A DNA stretch of 64,000 bases from Chamaecyparis obtusa. Taxonomy: Eukaryota; Streptophyta; Pinopsida; Cupressales; Cupressaceae. Positions 47,089 to 58,391 of this stretch are shown here, in pieces (position 1 is the stretch's first letter; every line of letters starts with the position of its first letter). The notes below the pieces were generated by a model, which was not told the origin of the DNA, did no database searches, and saw only the letters and a list, made by a program, of their open reading frames with translations. The DNA is taken from assembly GCA_027943335.1 (NCBI GenBank), contig BSBK01007849.1, positions 62,001 through 126,000 of the forward strand, written 5' to 3'. The translations under genes and the position numbers were made by a program.

Positions 47089-47495
47089 TTAGTTCAATAT
47101 GGTGATATAGTTCTAACAAATCTAGTAAACTTCTATGTGGCCCCTCTTAAATTGTATGATGTAATACTAGGAGCTAGTTGGCCGAGTGACCATAGAGCTC
47201 AAGTGAATCTTCAAGGCAGCTAGTAAGTATTCAGGGATTAAAATTTCTATGGACCTTAGGAAAATTTCAACTATGTAACTGAAAAAGGCACAAAATAAAG
47301 GTAAGAAAATTTTAGAAACCCCTATAGAGGACACTAGGATTAAGAAAGAGAGAACATTTGAAAATTGGAAATTTTTAAATGACTTGCAGCTTGTGTTTCT
47401 TGAAGAACTGACTTCCAAATAGAAGTACACCATTTTTATTGAAGTACTTCCTAAAATGGAACCTCTCTCCAAGGTCCAACTTATTATTTTGCATT
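47089..47495 (+). pseudogene. Remnant of a Ty3/gypsy pol (protease end to RT start)
   Basis: Reads VNFYVAPLKLYDVILGASWP, the C-terminal signature of gypsy retropepsins (YDVILG-x-x-W), then after a stop continues to LVFLEELTSK and IEVLPKMEPLSK, which match the segment before RT in chromovirus-type gypsy elements (VFPEELPP-x-R, I-x-L-x-PG-x-x-P-x-SK). The sequence stops there. It is a different gypsy lineage from the Tat element and too short to place further. Confidence 0.62.
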
Positions 47496-50129
47496 ATTAC
47501 CATACCACTTTTCATTGATAAAAAGAAGTTATAAGTTATAACCTTTACCTAGTCTTGGGACTTTATTTGGGATGTGCCACAGATAAATTTTGCAATAACA
47601 GGTTCTAATTTTCATGTGTGTGAGTGTTATTTAACAATTGAAATATGGATTAGAAATTTTAGAGGGGAACTTACTTGCAATGAATCATTTTCAATTTGAA
47701 ACTCATGTCACTATTGTCGAAAACCCTCATTATTAGTTTCTTATAACCTAGCATAACTATATTCTTATGACCTTCGAGAAGGTTGTCCTATCTAGGTTAA
47801 GTACTTTATGTAGAATTATTGACATCTTGCAGGCCATGTTTTGTTGAATTGCAAATAAAAATTTAGTCATACAATGACTTTATTGGTATATAGCTGCAAG
47901 CTAAACAAAGAAAACAAAACCATATTAGTTCCTTATAAAGAGTACAATTTTAGCAGGAAATAGTAAATTAATCTTGAATTCTCTTCATATCTTTTAGTTC
48001 TTGATTGTAATGATCGTACTGCCTAAGTACGGTTCAAAACAATTTGCTGAAGGAAACATATAGTCTTCTGGCTATGATTCAATGCTTCTATATTTAACAT
48101 AAAATAATCTAGTTAACAAGTCCTTCAAGTGAACATAAACATCCAAGGACACAATATCTGCAGACACACACTGAATGCAAAAAGATGGCATAAAATCACC
48201 AAATCTTGTCTAGATGAAACAATAAACTTCAGAATGAGATCTCTATATAAATTTGCATATAGTAAAGTTGTTCAAATTATGAAATGAATGTTTCTATCAA
48301 TCTTCTAGTGGCTAATTTTTACTTATGGTTAGGATGACTATTTTTTTCAGCTACTTGTTGGTAACTCCTATTTATTGTAATTAGTTTTGATTCATTTTTT
48401 AAAAAGAAGTCTTGAAAATTTACTTACAAATTTCTAAACCAGTTCAATTGAAAATAAAATAAATTGTGTTTTTATAATTTTCTATATAACACTATTAATT
48501 CATTGATTACTAAAAATTAGGAAATTTAAGACACCGATAAATATAGATGAAAAGGAGGATCTGTGATGCAGAGCCTAGGTATCCTAGTAAATTTGGTGCA
48601 CCTTAGCAGTCCTTGTTTGAAAATTCAAAACCCTCTTACCCCTACTTATGTCAGGAGTACCTCCTACCAAGGCTCCACACCTTTAATTTTTTTAGTATCT
48701 AACCACTAACTCATCCACTTAGCATCCCTATAACTCCACACTGAGTTATCTACTGTCTTATGCTCCTACTTGGCTGTCACACCTGTCTGTACCCTAAATA
48801 TCATCCTCACTTGAACCATAACACCATCTAGCTTAGGCTTTTGGATCCTCCCCATAAGTTAATCCAATCTTATTGACTTTTCATAAACCAACCAAAACCC
48901 AACATAACATCACTTCATCAAAATAATTCAAAACTATCCTCCTAAATACGGTATCCACCAGTCTATTTAGGCCATGATTTTGGTCTTTCCCACAAAGTTT
49001 TTCAAAGAACCCCTAGGAATAGTCATATAGTCCTGATCTTAGTGCTAGAACAGTAATCCTTCCAAATGGATTGGGTGTGGTTCTTCCCCAAACTCCCTAA
49101 AATCACCTATCTCCTTTAAGGGGTAGGAGGCCTAAATGGTAGCATCAGTGAAGGAAGACAACCTAGAATTTTTCATTGATAAATCTAGCTATAGGAGCAT
49201 TTAGAGGGACTTCAAATAAGATCAATCCCTAATTCTTGGCTTCCCATTCAAAACACATCAAAAGTTATGGGGTTTGTAGTGTCTAAATAGTCCACACAAC
49301 TAGTCACATAGAGATGCCTGGCTAGGGTTTTAGTCAAATCTCCTTGGAAACACCACCATTCAGTCTAAAACCACTTTCAAATGAAAATAAGCTCTCATAT
49401 CTCTCATTTAAACCTAGAATTATTTTTTTTTCCATGGTTGAATCAAGAGATATGTCTATTCAAAGTTGACAACCCTAGTTTCTCTAGAAACACGACCTGT
49501 TATGGTCTCTCTCTTGATTTCTCCCAGTTCACTTCACCTTAAAGCCTCTGGTTAGATTAAAAAAAAATCTAGGGACCTACCCCAACTTCTTATGTAGTCA
49601 AACTTCAAAGATTGATTCATAGATGCTCGGGCATGAACAAAAACCAGTCAAAAATCACCAAAATCGTAGTCTCTGTGTATAAACTTCTTTGTACTCATTC
49701 AAAAAATTCTTAACTTCCCACAAATGATTATTTTCCATCTTTTTGCATGTTGTTTCCTCCATTCCAACCATTTTTGGTGGCTATCGAGGTTGGTTAACAA
49801 CATTTCAAAATTTGATGAACATTTTACAATTTTTGTAGCAAAAGTTGCTGGCAACATTTTACAATATTTGCAAAAATGCAACAAAACTATCCCTAGGGTC
49901 TACCTAAGGTGGATTTAGCATGCCTTGATGTTTAAAACATCAATCCAACCTCCCCTAGTATATTTATACCCACCTAGTGTCCTATCAACCATAGTGAACC
50001 ATAGGATTTATAACCCATCCTAGGCCACCAAGTTTTACATCATTAGGACTTATTACAAAAAAAAATTGGGATCATGGTTTAACTCATGCAGTAAGCTACT
50101 AATAAAGTGATGCACATTTTCTATTCATG
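47496..50129. other. 2.6-kb spacer without recognised genes
   Basis: No LTR ends or exons recognised. 48580-50050 is somewhat C-rich with many short cct/acc words and stops in every frame. A small palindrome tgatgtttaaaacatca lies at about 49927. Confidence 0.4.
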
Positions 50130-51840
50130 TAGCCTCTTTCATCTCAGCCTCAGTTGCATTGTGTTTAGCATATATAATATTTTCTCTTATGGTGGTAGAG
50201 AAAAGAATAGGCTCCTATTGAACCAAGCCCATGTAATTTCGAAGCCAATGCAAGTTGAAGGATTTAAACTCCTTCCCATCTAGAAAAAATTTTCCAGAAG
50301 AAGGGTCATAAAATCATTCTATAAGTGCAATTATTGTGCTTTTTCCTGAGCTTGATGTACCTACCATTGTAACTGTTTGACCTCCAGTCACTTTAAGATT
50401 GAAATTGCTTAAGACCATCACTTCAGGATGTGTTGGATAGTGGAAGTCCACATTTTTCAATTCAATTGTACCATACACATTTGGTAGCTTTATGCCAAAA
50501 GACTTGTCTGAATCAATTTTAGTCTTACGATCAATAATCCCAAAAATAGATACAAGAGATTTTCGAAGTTTCAAGATGTAAGGAGCTATTCGAAAGGGTT
50601 CCACAAGAGCAAATGTTGCAAAATAAAAGATCATATATTCTTTCAAAGCTATCGGCAAAATAACATGACCTCTCTTGATAGCTATAGCTGAATACCATAA
50701 GAGAAGAGCATTGCAAGAAAAAACAAGGAATTGGGAGGCACCAAAAGCAAATCCACAAATTTTCCCATGCAGGAAACTATGTACTAGGATTTTATTAAGC
50801 TATAATTTATAAAGATCCATCACCTTTTTACCAGCATAAAATGCAACCACTATATATATATTTATGACTGCATCCTCAAGAACCAAGGAAGCATTTTTAT
50901 GCATTTCCTGGACCCCTTCATAAAATCCAGGAAGCCACATTTTCTGTGCAATTGTAGAAATTGTCAGAAGGGGCAATGTAGCCAAAGCTACAAGAGCTAC
51001 TTGCCACTCTAGCAGCATCCCAATAACAATAGCAACAATGACAGCTATTAAATATTAAATTAAAATTGAAAGGTGGTTGCTGAACATAGCACAAACAAAG
51101 GTGGCATCATTTGCCAAATGCATTGATAATGCATATGCACTGTTCTCTTCCTCATCAAACCAACCTACTTCATTTCACAACATTGCTGAAAACATCATTC
51201 TTCAAACACGCTCTGTCATTTTCTCCCCCATAATACCAAAGTAGAAATGTTGAAGAAAGTTTTCAATCATAGTCATGAGACCCATACATGAGATTACAAG
51301 GCACCACTTATTCACTTCATGCCTGAGGTGCCTACCCGATTTTCCATAGTAGGCCTCTACTACCTAGACAAGAATGTATGCAAGAAGAGGATTAAATGAA
51401 CCAAAAATAGTAACACCTATTTTACCTAGAAGAGCATAAAGCCATTCAAGAATACCTATGTTACTATTTATGGACACATGTACTCCATAAAGATGGAGTA
51501 CTGATACTTTGTGCTTCCCTAGCATCTTTGCATTGCACATGCATCCCCTCAAAATCAGAGAGTGATCTGCTGAAGGTCTTTGAGTGAGAACATTCACTTT
51601 TAGGATCAGATGTCAAGAGTGGAGACATGGGAGACTCCAAATCTGAGTTATTTGATGTTTGTCTCTGAATAGCATGCACATCTAGTCTTGGCAACAAAGG
51701 CAAAAATGTTTCAAAGCTATCCTCTCTTGTCAAAGAACTCAAATTTTCTTGCACATCTAAAGAAATCCCATTTTCTATCATCTTCTAAGAAGGTGGGCTC
51801 TGTAGCTTAGGGAAATCTAGTGTAGTATTGCTAGAATGAT
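50130..51840 (-). pseudogene. ABCB6/ABCB20-like ABC transporter fragment (linker to second nucleotide-binding domain)
   Basis: ABCB proteins are plasma-membrane ATP-driven transporters, several of which move auxin. This fragment covers the middle linker (RQTSNNSDLESPMSPLLTSD, HSKTFSRSLSDFEG), the start of transmembrane domain 2 (LYALLGKIGVTIFGSFNPLL), the helix block (WQVALVALATLPLLTISTIA, KNASLVLEDAVINIYIVVAF, KEYMIFYFATFALVEPF), and the beginning of NBD2 (YGTIELKNVDFHYPTHPEVM). Walker A is VGTSSSGKST, with one Gly replaced by Ser. It fades at about 50130 after TTIRENIIYAKHNATEAEMK. The linker wording points to the ABCB6/ABCB20 pair. No introns are seen over 1.7 kb; stops and small frameshifts (about 50660, 50800, 51050-51360, 51780) make it a pseudogene. 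Confidence 0.88.
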
Positions 51841-52304
51841 AATGAGCTAAGAACAATGCTAAAAGCACTATCATAATTTCAATAATTCCATCAAAGTTAG
51901 CAGGTAAATTGTATCTCAACAATTAAAATCCAGTTTATTTGGTTGTAAAAGTAAAGACACCCCCAAAATTATCCAAGGCCCGTAGCTTAAACCTAGGTAG
52001 TAATAAACATAACTTGTAATGAGTAATAAAGATATTGACCAATGAAAATGCAAAACAAAGTAGCATGGATAGAGAATTACATAGTTAGCATGGATGCTAA
52101 TCAGACAAAGCACTACATGTGCATTGGACAAGATAAATTGTTGAATGTGCATTGAATAAGATAAAATGTTGCTAAGAATTCATACTGGATTTTAGAGACA
52201 TATTATACGATAACCAAAACTCCTTTGAATAACCTCTCCCTAAAACAAATCCTTTGCAATAATTTTAGTCTAAGGACAAATCTATAATGAGTCTAAGTTT
52301 AGAC
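51841..52304. other. Spacer between two captured fragments
   Basis: No coding sequence recognised. It could be intron or capture-junction sequence. Confidence 0.35.
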
Positions 52305-52469
52305 CTTTGTATTATTGAAAATGACATTTTTGCAATCTAGAAGAATGCTGACAGACCAAGCTGGAAAATCATAGGAGACACCATTGAACTTCAGTGTTGT
52401 ATGAACTTTAGAGTCCAGATTTGCAAGAAATGTTGCACATATGTTTGGTCCATCTGAGTAAACATGTGC
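52305..52469 (-). pseudogene. Single exon of a GH35 beta-galactosidase, fragment
   Basis: Plant beta-galactosidases trim galactose from cell-wall polymers. The block is exactly 165 bp, 55 codons without a stop, bounded by a splice acceptor (ttttgtag|gcacat) and donor (acaaag|gtctaa) on the minus strand. It reads AHVYSDGPNICATFLANLDS, then FNGVSYDFPAWSVSILLDCK and NVIFNNTK, the segment after the catalytic barrel in plant BGAL proteins; a conserved Pro in SILPDCK is Leu here. The catalytic residues lie in other exons, none of which I can see nearby. It sits 0.5 kb from the ABCB fragment on the same strand but is from an unrelated gene. Confidence 0.82.
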
Positions 52470-53304
52470 CTACAAAATTATAAAATCCAAACAATAATTA
52501 TGATCTTCCACATTCTTTTCTAAGAATATTAAATTTTACACTACGCAAATAAGGTGCATTTGAAACCAACCTCCAGATTAGGACCAAGTGCAAGTATGAC
52601 AGGTGATATGAGTGTAGTAAGGCTCAAGATTGACATCTATCATAGTGAAGGGTCCAATCAGGATCTGAAGCTTGTTCATAGGAGAAATTTTAGGGTCTTA
52701 TGGGGTCAGGCTGAACAATTATGTTATTTCTTGTAGAATCTCTTCTATAACTTGCATGGCCAATGAATCTCGAATAGTAAACTAAAGAAAACTAGTAATG
52801 CATACCCGCTTTAACAATTTGACCCATGAACAAGTGGAAGAATTTTGATGCCTAAATGAAATAGGTCCATTCGGCTTGTCATCTTATGCTTTGTTTTCCT
52901 AAGTCTACTTTAAGTTGTTTGTAATCTTGAACACCATATGCTAGATCACCTTGCTCTTTCTGAGATCTTGGTGATCTGAGATATTTCAAAAAAATTGAGG
53001 GTAGTTATTACACATTCAAGACGACATTAGAATAATCCATAAGAAAGTCCTTCAATTAAACAATCATTTAGAAACATATTCTATGTACCTTCAATTAAAT
53101 TCAGAGAATGAAATTTCTTCTATACCTTCTGATGTAACTATTTCCCTAATTTGGTTGTTATTTTGCTACTGTAGTTTTTATGTGCCACTTTTATAGTTGT
53201 TGTGTGTTGTTTTCTTGTTTCTACAACCTCTTTTTTATAACCACTGCTACTACTTATCACCTCTTATTTCATAAATTTATACATTATTGTTTTTTTGGAC
53301 ATCA
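52470..53304. other. Spacer before the second CACTA gene
   Basis: One 60-codon open stretch (52554-52736, +) with no domain recognised. From 53120 the sequence becomes T-rich, as in an intron, leading to the acceptor at about 53304. Confidence 0.35.
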
Positions 53305-55275
53305 AGGAATGAGGAGAAATAATTCAAGGCACAAATTAGATGATAGTGATCATAATGCTGAAATTCCACTAATAGATTATGAGTGCTTTCATGAAGAACG
53401 TGTGGCCAAGAATAATGAATGGTTTTCATGTCTTGGTTTGACAAATAGGCAAGTTGTACATTTACTAACTCGTATATTATTTTTTTAATACTATTTAATG
53501 GAATTTTATATGCAAAATATTAATGTATATAAGACTTGATATGATATTTTTTTTTGGTTTTATAGGAAAGAAAAAGAGTGCAGAGAAAATGAAGAGAAAG
53601 AACAAGTAGCAAATAAAGCTATAAAGTTGCTAGTTCGTAAAAGCCAATGCTTTTTTAATCCAACAAATGTAGTTGGTGAAAAAGGTAATTGTGATGATGT
53701 AGAACTTGATATAGCACATGGTGATGTACAACCTAATGAAAGTCATGAAGAGAGTCCTCTTTCATCTTATGTGCCTCAGAGTGAACTTGTTGGTAGTGGT
53801 TCAAAAGAAGATGTGTCCATTTTTGTTAAAAGAAATAAATTGAGTCAAGATTTATATAGATCTATAGAGAGGCATTCAAAAGAAAGGATACTAGAAGGGA
53901 AGAAGCCATTCTTGGTTGAGGTGTCAAGAGATGGTGAACCTATTGGGAAAAATGTTGCAAGGTGGGCCTCTAAATTGGGCGTACGATGTAGGGCCCATTT
54001 GGATATTTACAAATCAAATTTTGTAAAGAAAGATCCACACCATGTGGAGAGTGTTATACAAAAAATGGAAAATGTCTTTGACACTATTGGTGGACAAATC
54101 TCAAGAAAATATTACAAGTAAAAGATGAGACTTCTAATGAATAATTTTAAATACATGTGCTGAAAAGCAATCATGGAGGGAAAAGAGAGTTTAGACAACA
54201 CTCTATCTCCCAAACAATGGGATAAATTGAAATAAAGTAGGCATTCTGAAGAATATTTGACAAAGAGTAATAAAGGAAAGAGAGCAAGAGACAGTGTGAA
54301 GGCTGAATATACATTTGGTCGAGGTGGGTTGCGGGCCAAAATAAACAAATTTGGAGTAAGTGTATTACTTTTTGGTTCAATTTAAATTATGTTATTTATT
54401 TCAATTTTTTTTATTGAATTGACTATGTTAATATTCACATTGTATTTTATGTGGAAAACAATAATAGAGAAGCAGGTGTAGAAGATATTGTCAATTATAT
54501 GGCAGAACTAGATCCTAATAAATCTAAGAATAGTATGAAGTGGAAGTCTTGTTCGTCAATAATGACTTCACAGCCATTTGTGGAACTCCCAGTAAGAGCC
54601 TCTGCAAATCATGTCAACTCAAATGAAGTGTATGAACATATAATGATGCACTTACATAATCTCACTAAGAAAGTTTCGCAGTTGACTTCCTTGGGTCAGC
54701 CTATAGTTTCTTCATGGAATGATCATAATTTTATGAATTCATATTAGGTAAGAGGCTATATTGATGAGTTGAGTTTGGTTCATAGTAATGTAGCTTTGCA
54801 TTGTTGAGAGAATCATTTTGATCAATGCCTTTATGAATTTTTATATACAAAACACTATCCCTAAGCATTGATTCTCATACACATAGCATTGCTATTATTG
54901 CATTTTCACACCATTATTTTATGACCTTTCCTCTCTACCAAGATTTTATCAATTTTAACTACATGTAGAATAATTTTATCAAAGTAATACAAAAACAAAA
55001 ACACCTTGATGCCAACAAAGCTACCAATATCGACAATGATCATGATGAACTAGTGGACAAGAATGTGCAACCCAATCATAGTTCTGTTGAAAATGAGGTA
55101 ATATAATAGTTATTATGAAATTTTTTTTATAGCTTTTGCATTCTTTACTTGACTTATGTTAACCTTTCAAGATTAAACCCACATGCATAGAAAACATATG
55201 AAAGGAAAATGAAAAGTAGAAGACAATGATGTTGGTGATTATGCTAATTTCAAATAGATGTGCATGATATTTATA
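53305..55275 (+). pseudogene. Second CACTA gene (TNPA/ORF2-like), 5' exons
   Basis: In CACTA elements the second gene makes the protein that binds terminal repeats. Likely exons: 53305-53451 (MRRNNSRHKLDDSDH, PLIDYECFHEERVAKNNEW), then 53566-54121 after an AT-rich intron ending tttatag (KEKECRENEEKEQ, LYRSIERHSKERILEGKKPF, VARWASKLGVRCRAHLDIYK), continuing after a TAA to about 54356 (LSPKQWDKLK, SRHSEEYLTKSNKGKRARDS, AEYTFGRGGLRAKINKFG), 54457-54747 (VEDIVNYMAELDP, EVYEHIMMHLHNLTKKV) and 54967-55099, with a possible further exon to 55275. The W-x-x-L...R-x-S-E-E...K-x-x-N-K...R pattern and the heptad-like Leu/Val stretch match plant CACTA ORF2 products. Exon limits are by eye. Confidence 0.68.
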
Positions 55276-55768
55276 GTACTAGCAGTGATAAACTTGAGGT
55301 GAGTGCTATAAAAATTTACTTTTTCTTGATTAGGATCTGATTGTTAGTTGTTAATTTAAACTATTAGTTGTACAACAAACTAAGGCATTGATGAATATAT
55401 GTACATAAATATAGTTTCATAAATTAAAATGATTGATTCCATGACTGACTCTGGGATGACCTTAGTTACACTTATGGTGTAGCCAAACATTTGACTAAGC
55501 ATAAATTTGTGCAAAATAATTTGAGTCCATTACATTGTTTAAATGATATCTGATAGTAAGCATACAATCCAAAATTATTCACGAAGGCAGTCATGATTTG
55601 ATTATAGCCATCAAATCTATCCATGTGGGATTTGATTGCACACCTCTTTCCTTCTTGAAAGTTCAATCCATTAAGGTAATAATAAGAATTTCTTCCTTCA
55701 AGACTACATTCATCTGACAAAAATTAGTGTATGCTTGAATAAAAATGATATACTTTTGAAGGGAAAAA
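55276..55768. other. Intronic spacer of the second CACTA gene
   Basis: AT-rich. The minus strand of 55472-55768 has short open frames of unknown nature that run on into the repeat at 55769. Confidence 0.35.
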
Positions 55769-56080
55769 ACAATTGTAGAGACCAAGCCTAATGTCTTTAT
55801 GTTGAATACAATATATGCATCCAGTCTTGTATAGATCTCCACTTCCACACTCTCAGCAAACTCATTTTATAAGGACAACACTTCATTTGCCTAGTTTTGT
55901 GGATTATGCTAAATCTTGTTCTCACAAGCAACTTCAAATACCTCGTGCACTTCCATCTACTTGTAAAGAAAATACCCATCCAATTTGACTTCATAATTAC
56001 AATGTCCCAACAAGTCATTGATCCAGAAATTGGGAATAAAATGCCAAAATCACAATAATCACAAATCATCAATAGATACA
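55769..56080. repeat. 312-bp direct repeat, copy 1
   Basis: From acaattgtagagaccaagcc to aatagataca. Matches 58080-58391 base for base with roughly 14-18 differences, so about 95% identity. On the minus strand both copies read a partly protein-like string (MEVHEVFEVACENK, ANEVLSL, NEFAESVEVEIYTRLDAYIV) with TAG codons at the same places, so they were duplicated after, or never were, coding. I do not recognise a family. Confidence 0.85.
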
Positions 56081-58079
56081 TGGCTTCACAGCTGAATTCT
56101 GATTTTGATTCTTTAATTGACTTTTTCTTTAATATTTCAGCTATTTCTTTTTTATGTGCTCCTACGCTAATTTAACTGAGCCCAAAATAATGAGCTCTAA
56201 ATTTGGGCTTCATTTCTTCATCTTCTTTGATATGTATCTGTACAAACATACCGTGGTCCTCTTTTGGCCACTGATGTCATCAAAAGAACATTTCTTGATA
56301 ATTTTCTGGCTAATCTGAGTCATGGGATCTTGACTTAAATGAATTGCTCAGGAGATTCATCACTGTTTGGTTACTTGATTGGTTTGTATAACATCTTGGC
56401 CATTGGACTATATACACCAATCCTTGGAAACCTAATTCTGTTATAAAGTGTTATTGATTTGCATCATAAGTGATTAGGTAATGCCTTTTTAGGTTATTCT
56501 GATCTATGATCATGTCAAAGTCATCTGTTTCATAGTAGACATACTGAATTAGAACTCATTAGATTTACTAAATGGATTCTTGATGACTCAGTGTCATCTC
56601 CTACTTGACTACTACTAGCCATTTGTCTAGTTCTTGAGCCATTGAAAGTTTAGGTTCCTTGTCTGTAGTTCTTTTTTGGAAAGCTTCGTATATTTCTTGG
56701 AAGCTTCTTCAATGATTTATGGTACCTTTCTCATTCTTTGTTGCTACCAAACTTTTCTTTCTTCTCAGGTGATCTGGAATGGTCAAATCTTGTTCATTCC
56801 TGAAACTCAATCCTAGTCCTTAGCAATTTGAGTTCTTAGTTGTTGGATTGCTTACCATTCCTCATGTTTCTTATCATCAATAGACTGATTCGATGGTCTT
56901 TTGTCTTGAACTCTTCTTCCTCTGTTACTAGGAGTTCATCTACTACTTACCATTCTTGCGGGGAAACTTTCCCACAGATGCTGATTCTCTCTTTGAAATT
57001 TTTGATCTGTAATTTCTCATTGGGATTTTGCAAAGTTTATTCTTCTCTAATTCATTTATTGAGTTTTAGTTGCAGTGCATTGTAATGGGTCTCCTAAGAA
57101 TACCAGAGTTAATGATATATGTTCTAATGTCCCTTTTGGGGATATTACTATATGTTGACCTAAAACCAAAAATTTAATTAGAATAAGAAATAAAGAACAT
57201 TTAAGACTACAAATTTACTGATTGCAATGCCTTCTATGGGATAAATCTTGGTTTAGGTCCCACACACAATATTAGTAACTAGAAATTGGCATTAAGTCAT
57301 ATGCCATAATATTATATATCATGCTAATAATTATCAAACACTATGGTATCTGTAAACATCGTTCATATTGAAATTCAATAAGTCATGGCCTTTTTGATTG
57401 TAGGTTCCTATAATAGTCTCAATAGGAATTTGTTGAAATGATTACAAAGTGCAGTACTAAGGTTGATTATCTTGTACTACAAAAGTATGGAAGGTGGGCT
57501 ATGCTTTCATACCTTAGTTCACTTTGGAGGTGCTCCATGCTCCTTCATCAAGTCTAGGAGCACTAATAAGTCTCCCAGCCCATGGGGCTGAATCTTGGAT
57601 GGGTGGCATGCTTGATGGGACCTCAAGCCTAAGGGTGCATGTAGCCTTTTGGCCCACAAGAATAGCATTTATATCGGGGTGGTGTAATTGATAGTCTCAC
57701 AATCCCAGGGGCATGTGAAGCCACTTGGTCCAAAAGCATAGTATTCATATTGGGTTGGCATACTTGGGTCTTTTTAATTAGAAAGGTTGATCATCCTCCC
57801 TATTTTTGTGTGTGTTTCTCTATATTTGAAAGACATTATCATACAAATTCTCCATTGCATGTTGATATTAGAGAGTATTGGGATTATTTATTAATTTCAC
57901 CACTATCTCTATTGCACGAACACAAATGCATAGATCTATATTTCTTCTTATTGATTAGCTTGACCACTTAATTAGCACTGCCACTATACTAGTTCAGTTC
58001 TGACTTCCATTCTATTATTGATCATCACATTTCATAATTTTTCATGTATGCCTTCTGCAAATGAGGCTCTCCTCTTTTT
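56081..58079. other. 2-kb segment between the two 312-bp repeats
   Basis: No gene recognised. 57594-57770 holds about two diverged copies of a unit near 76 bp (gggtggcatgcttg..., ggggtggtgtaattg..., gggttggcatacttgg) that share gcatgtgaagcc-like and catagtattcatat-like words. Confidence 0.5.
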
Positions 58080-58391
58080 ACAATTGTAGAGACCAAGCCT
58101 AACGTCTTTATGTTGAATACAATATATACATCCAGTCGTGTATAGATCTCCACTTCCACACTCTCAACAAACTCATTTTATAAGGACAACACTTCATTTG
58201 CCTAGTTCTGTGGGTTAAGCTAAATCTTGTTCTCACAAGCAACTTCAAATACCTCATGCACTTCCATCTACTTGTAAATAAAATACCCATGCAATTTGAC
58301 TTCACAATTACAATGGCCCAACAAGTCATTGATCCAGAAATTGGGAATAAAATGCCAAAATCACAATAATCACAAATCATCAATAGATGCA
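58080..58391. repeat. 312-bp direct repeat, copy 2
   Basis: Partner of 55769-56080, same orientation, 2.3 kb away. Flanks differ on both sides. Confidence 0.85.
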
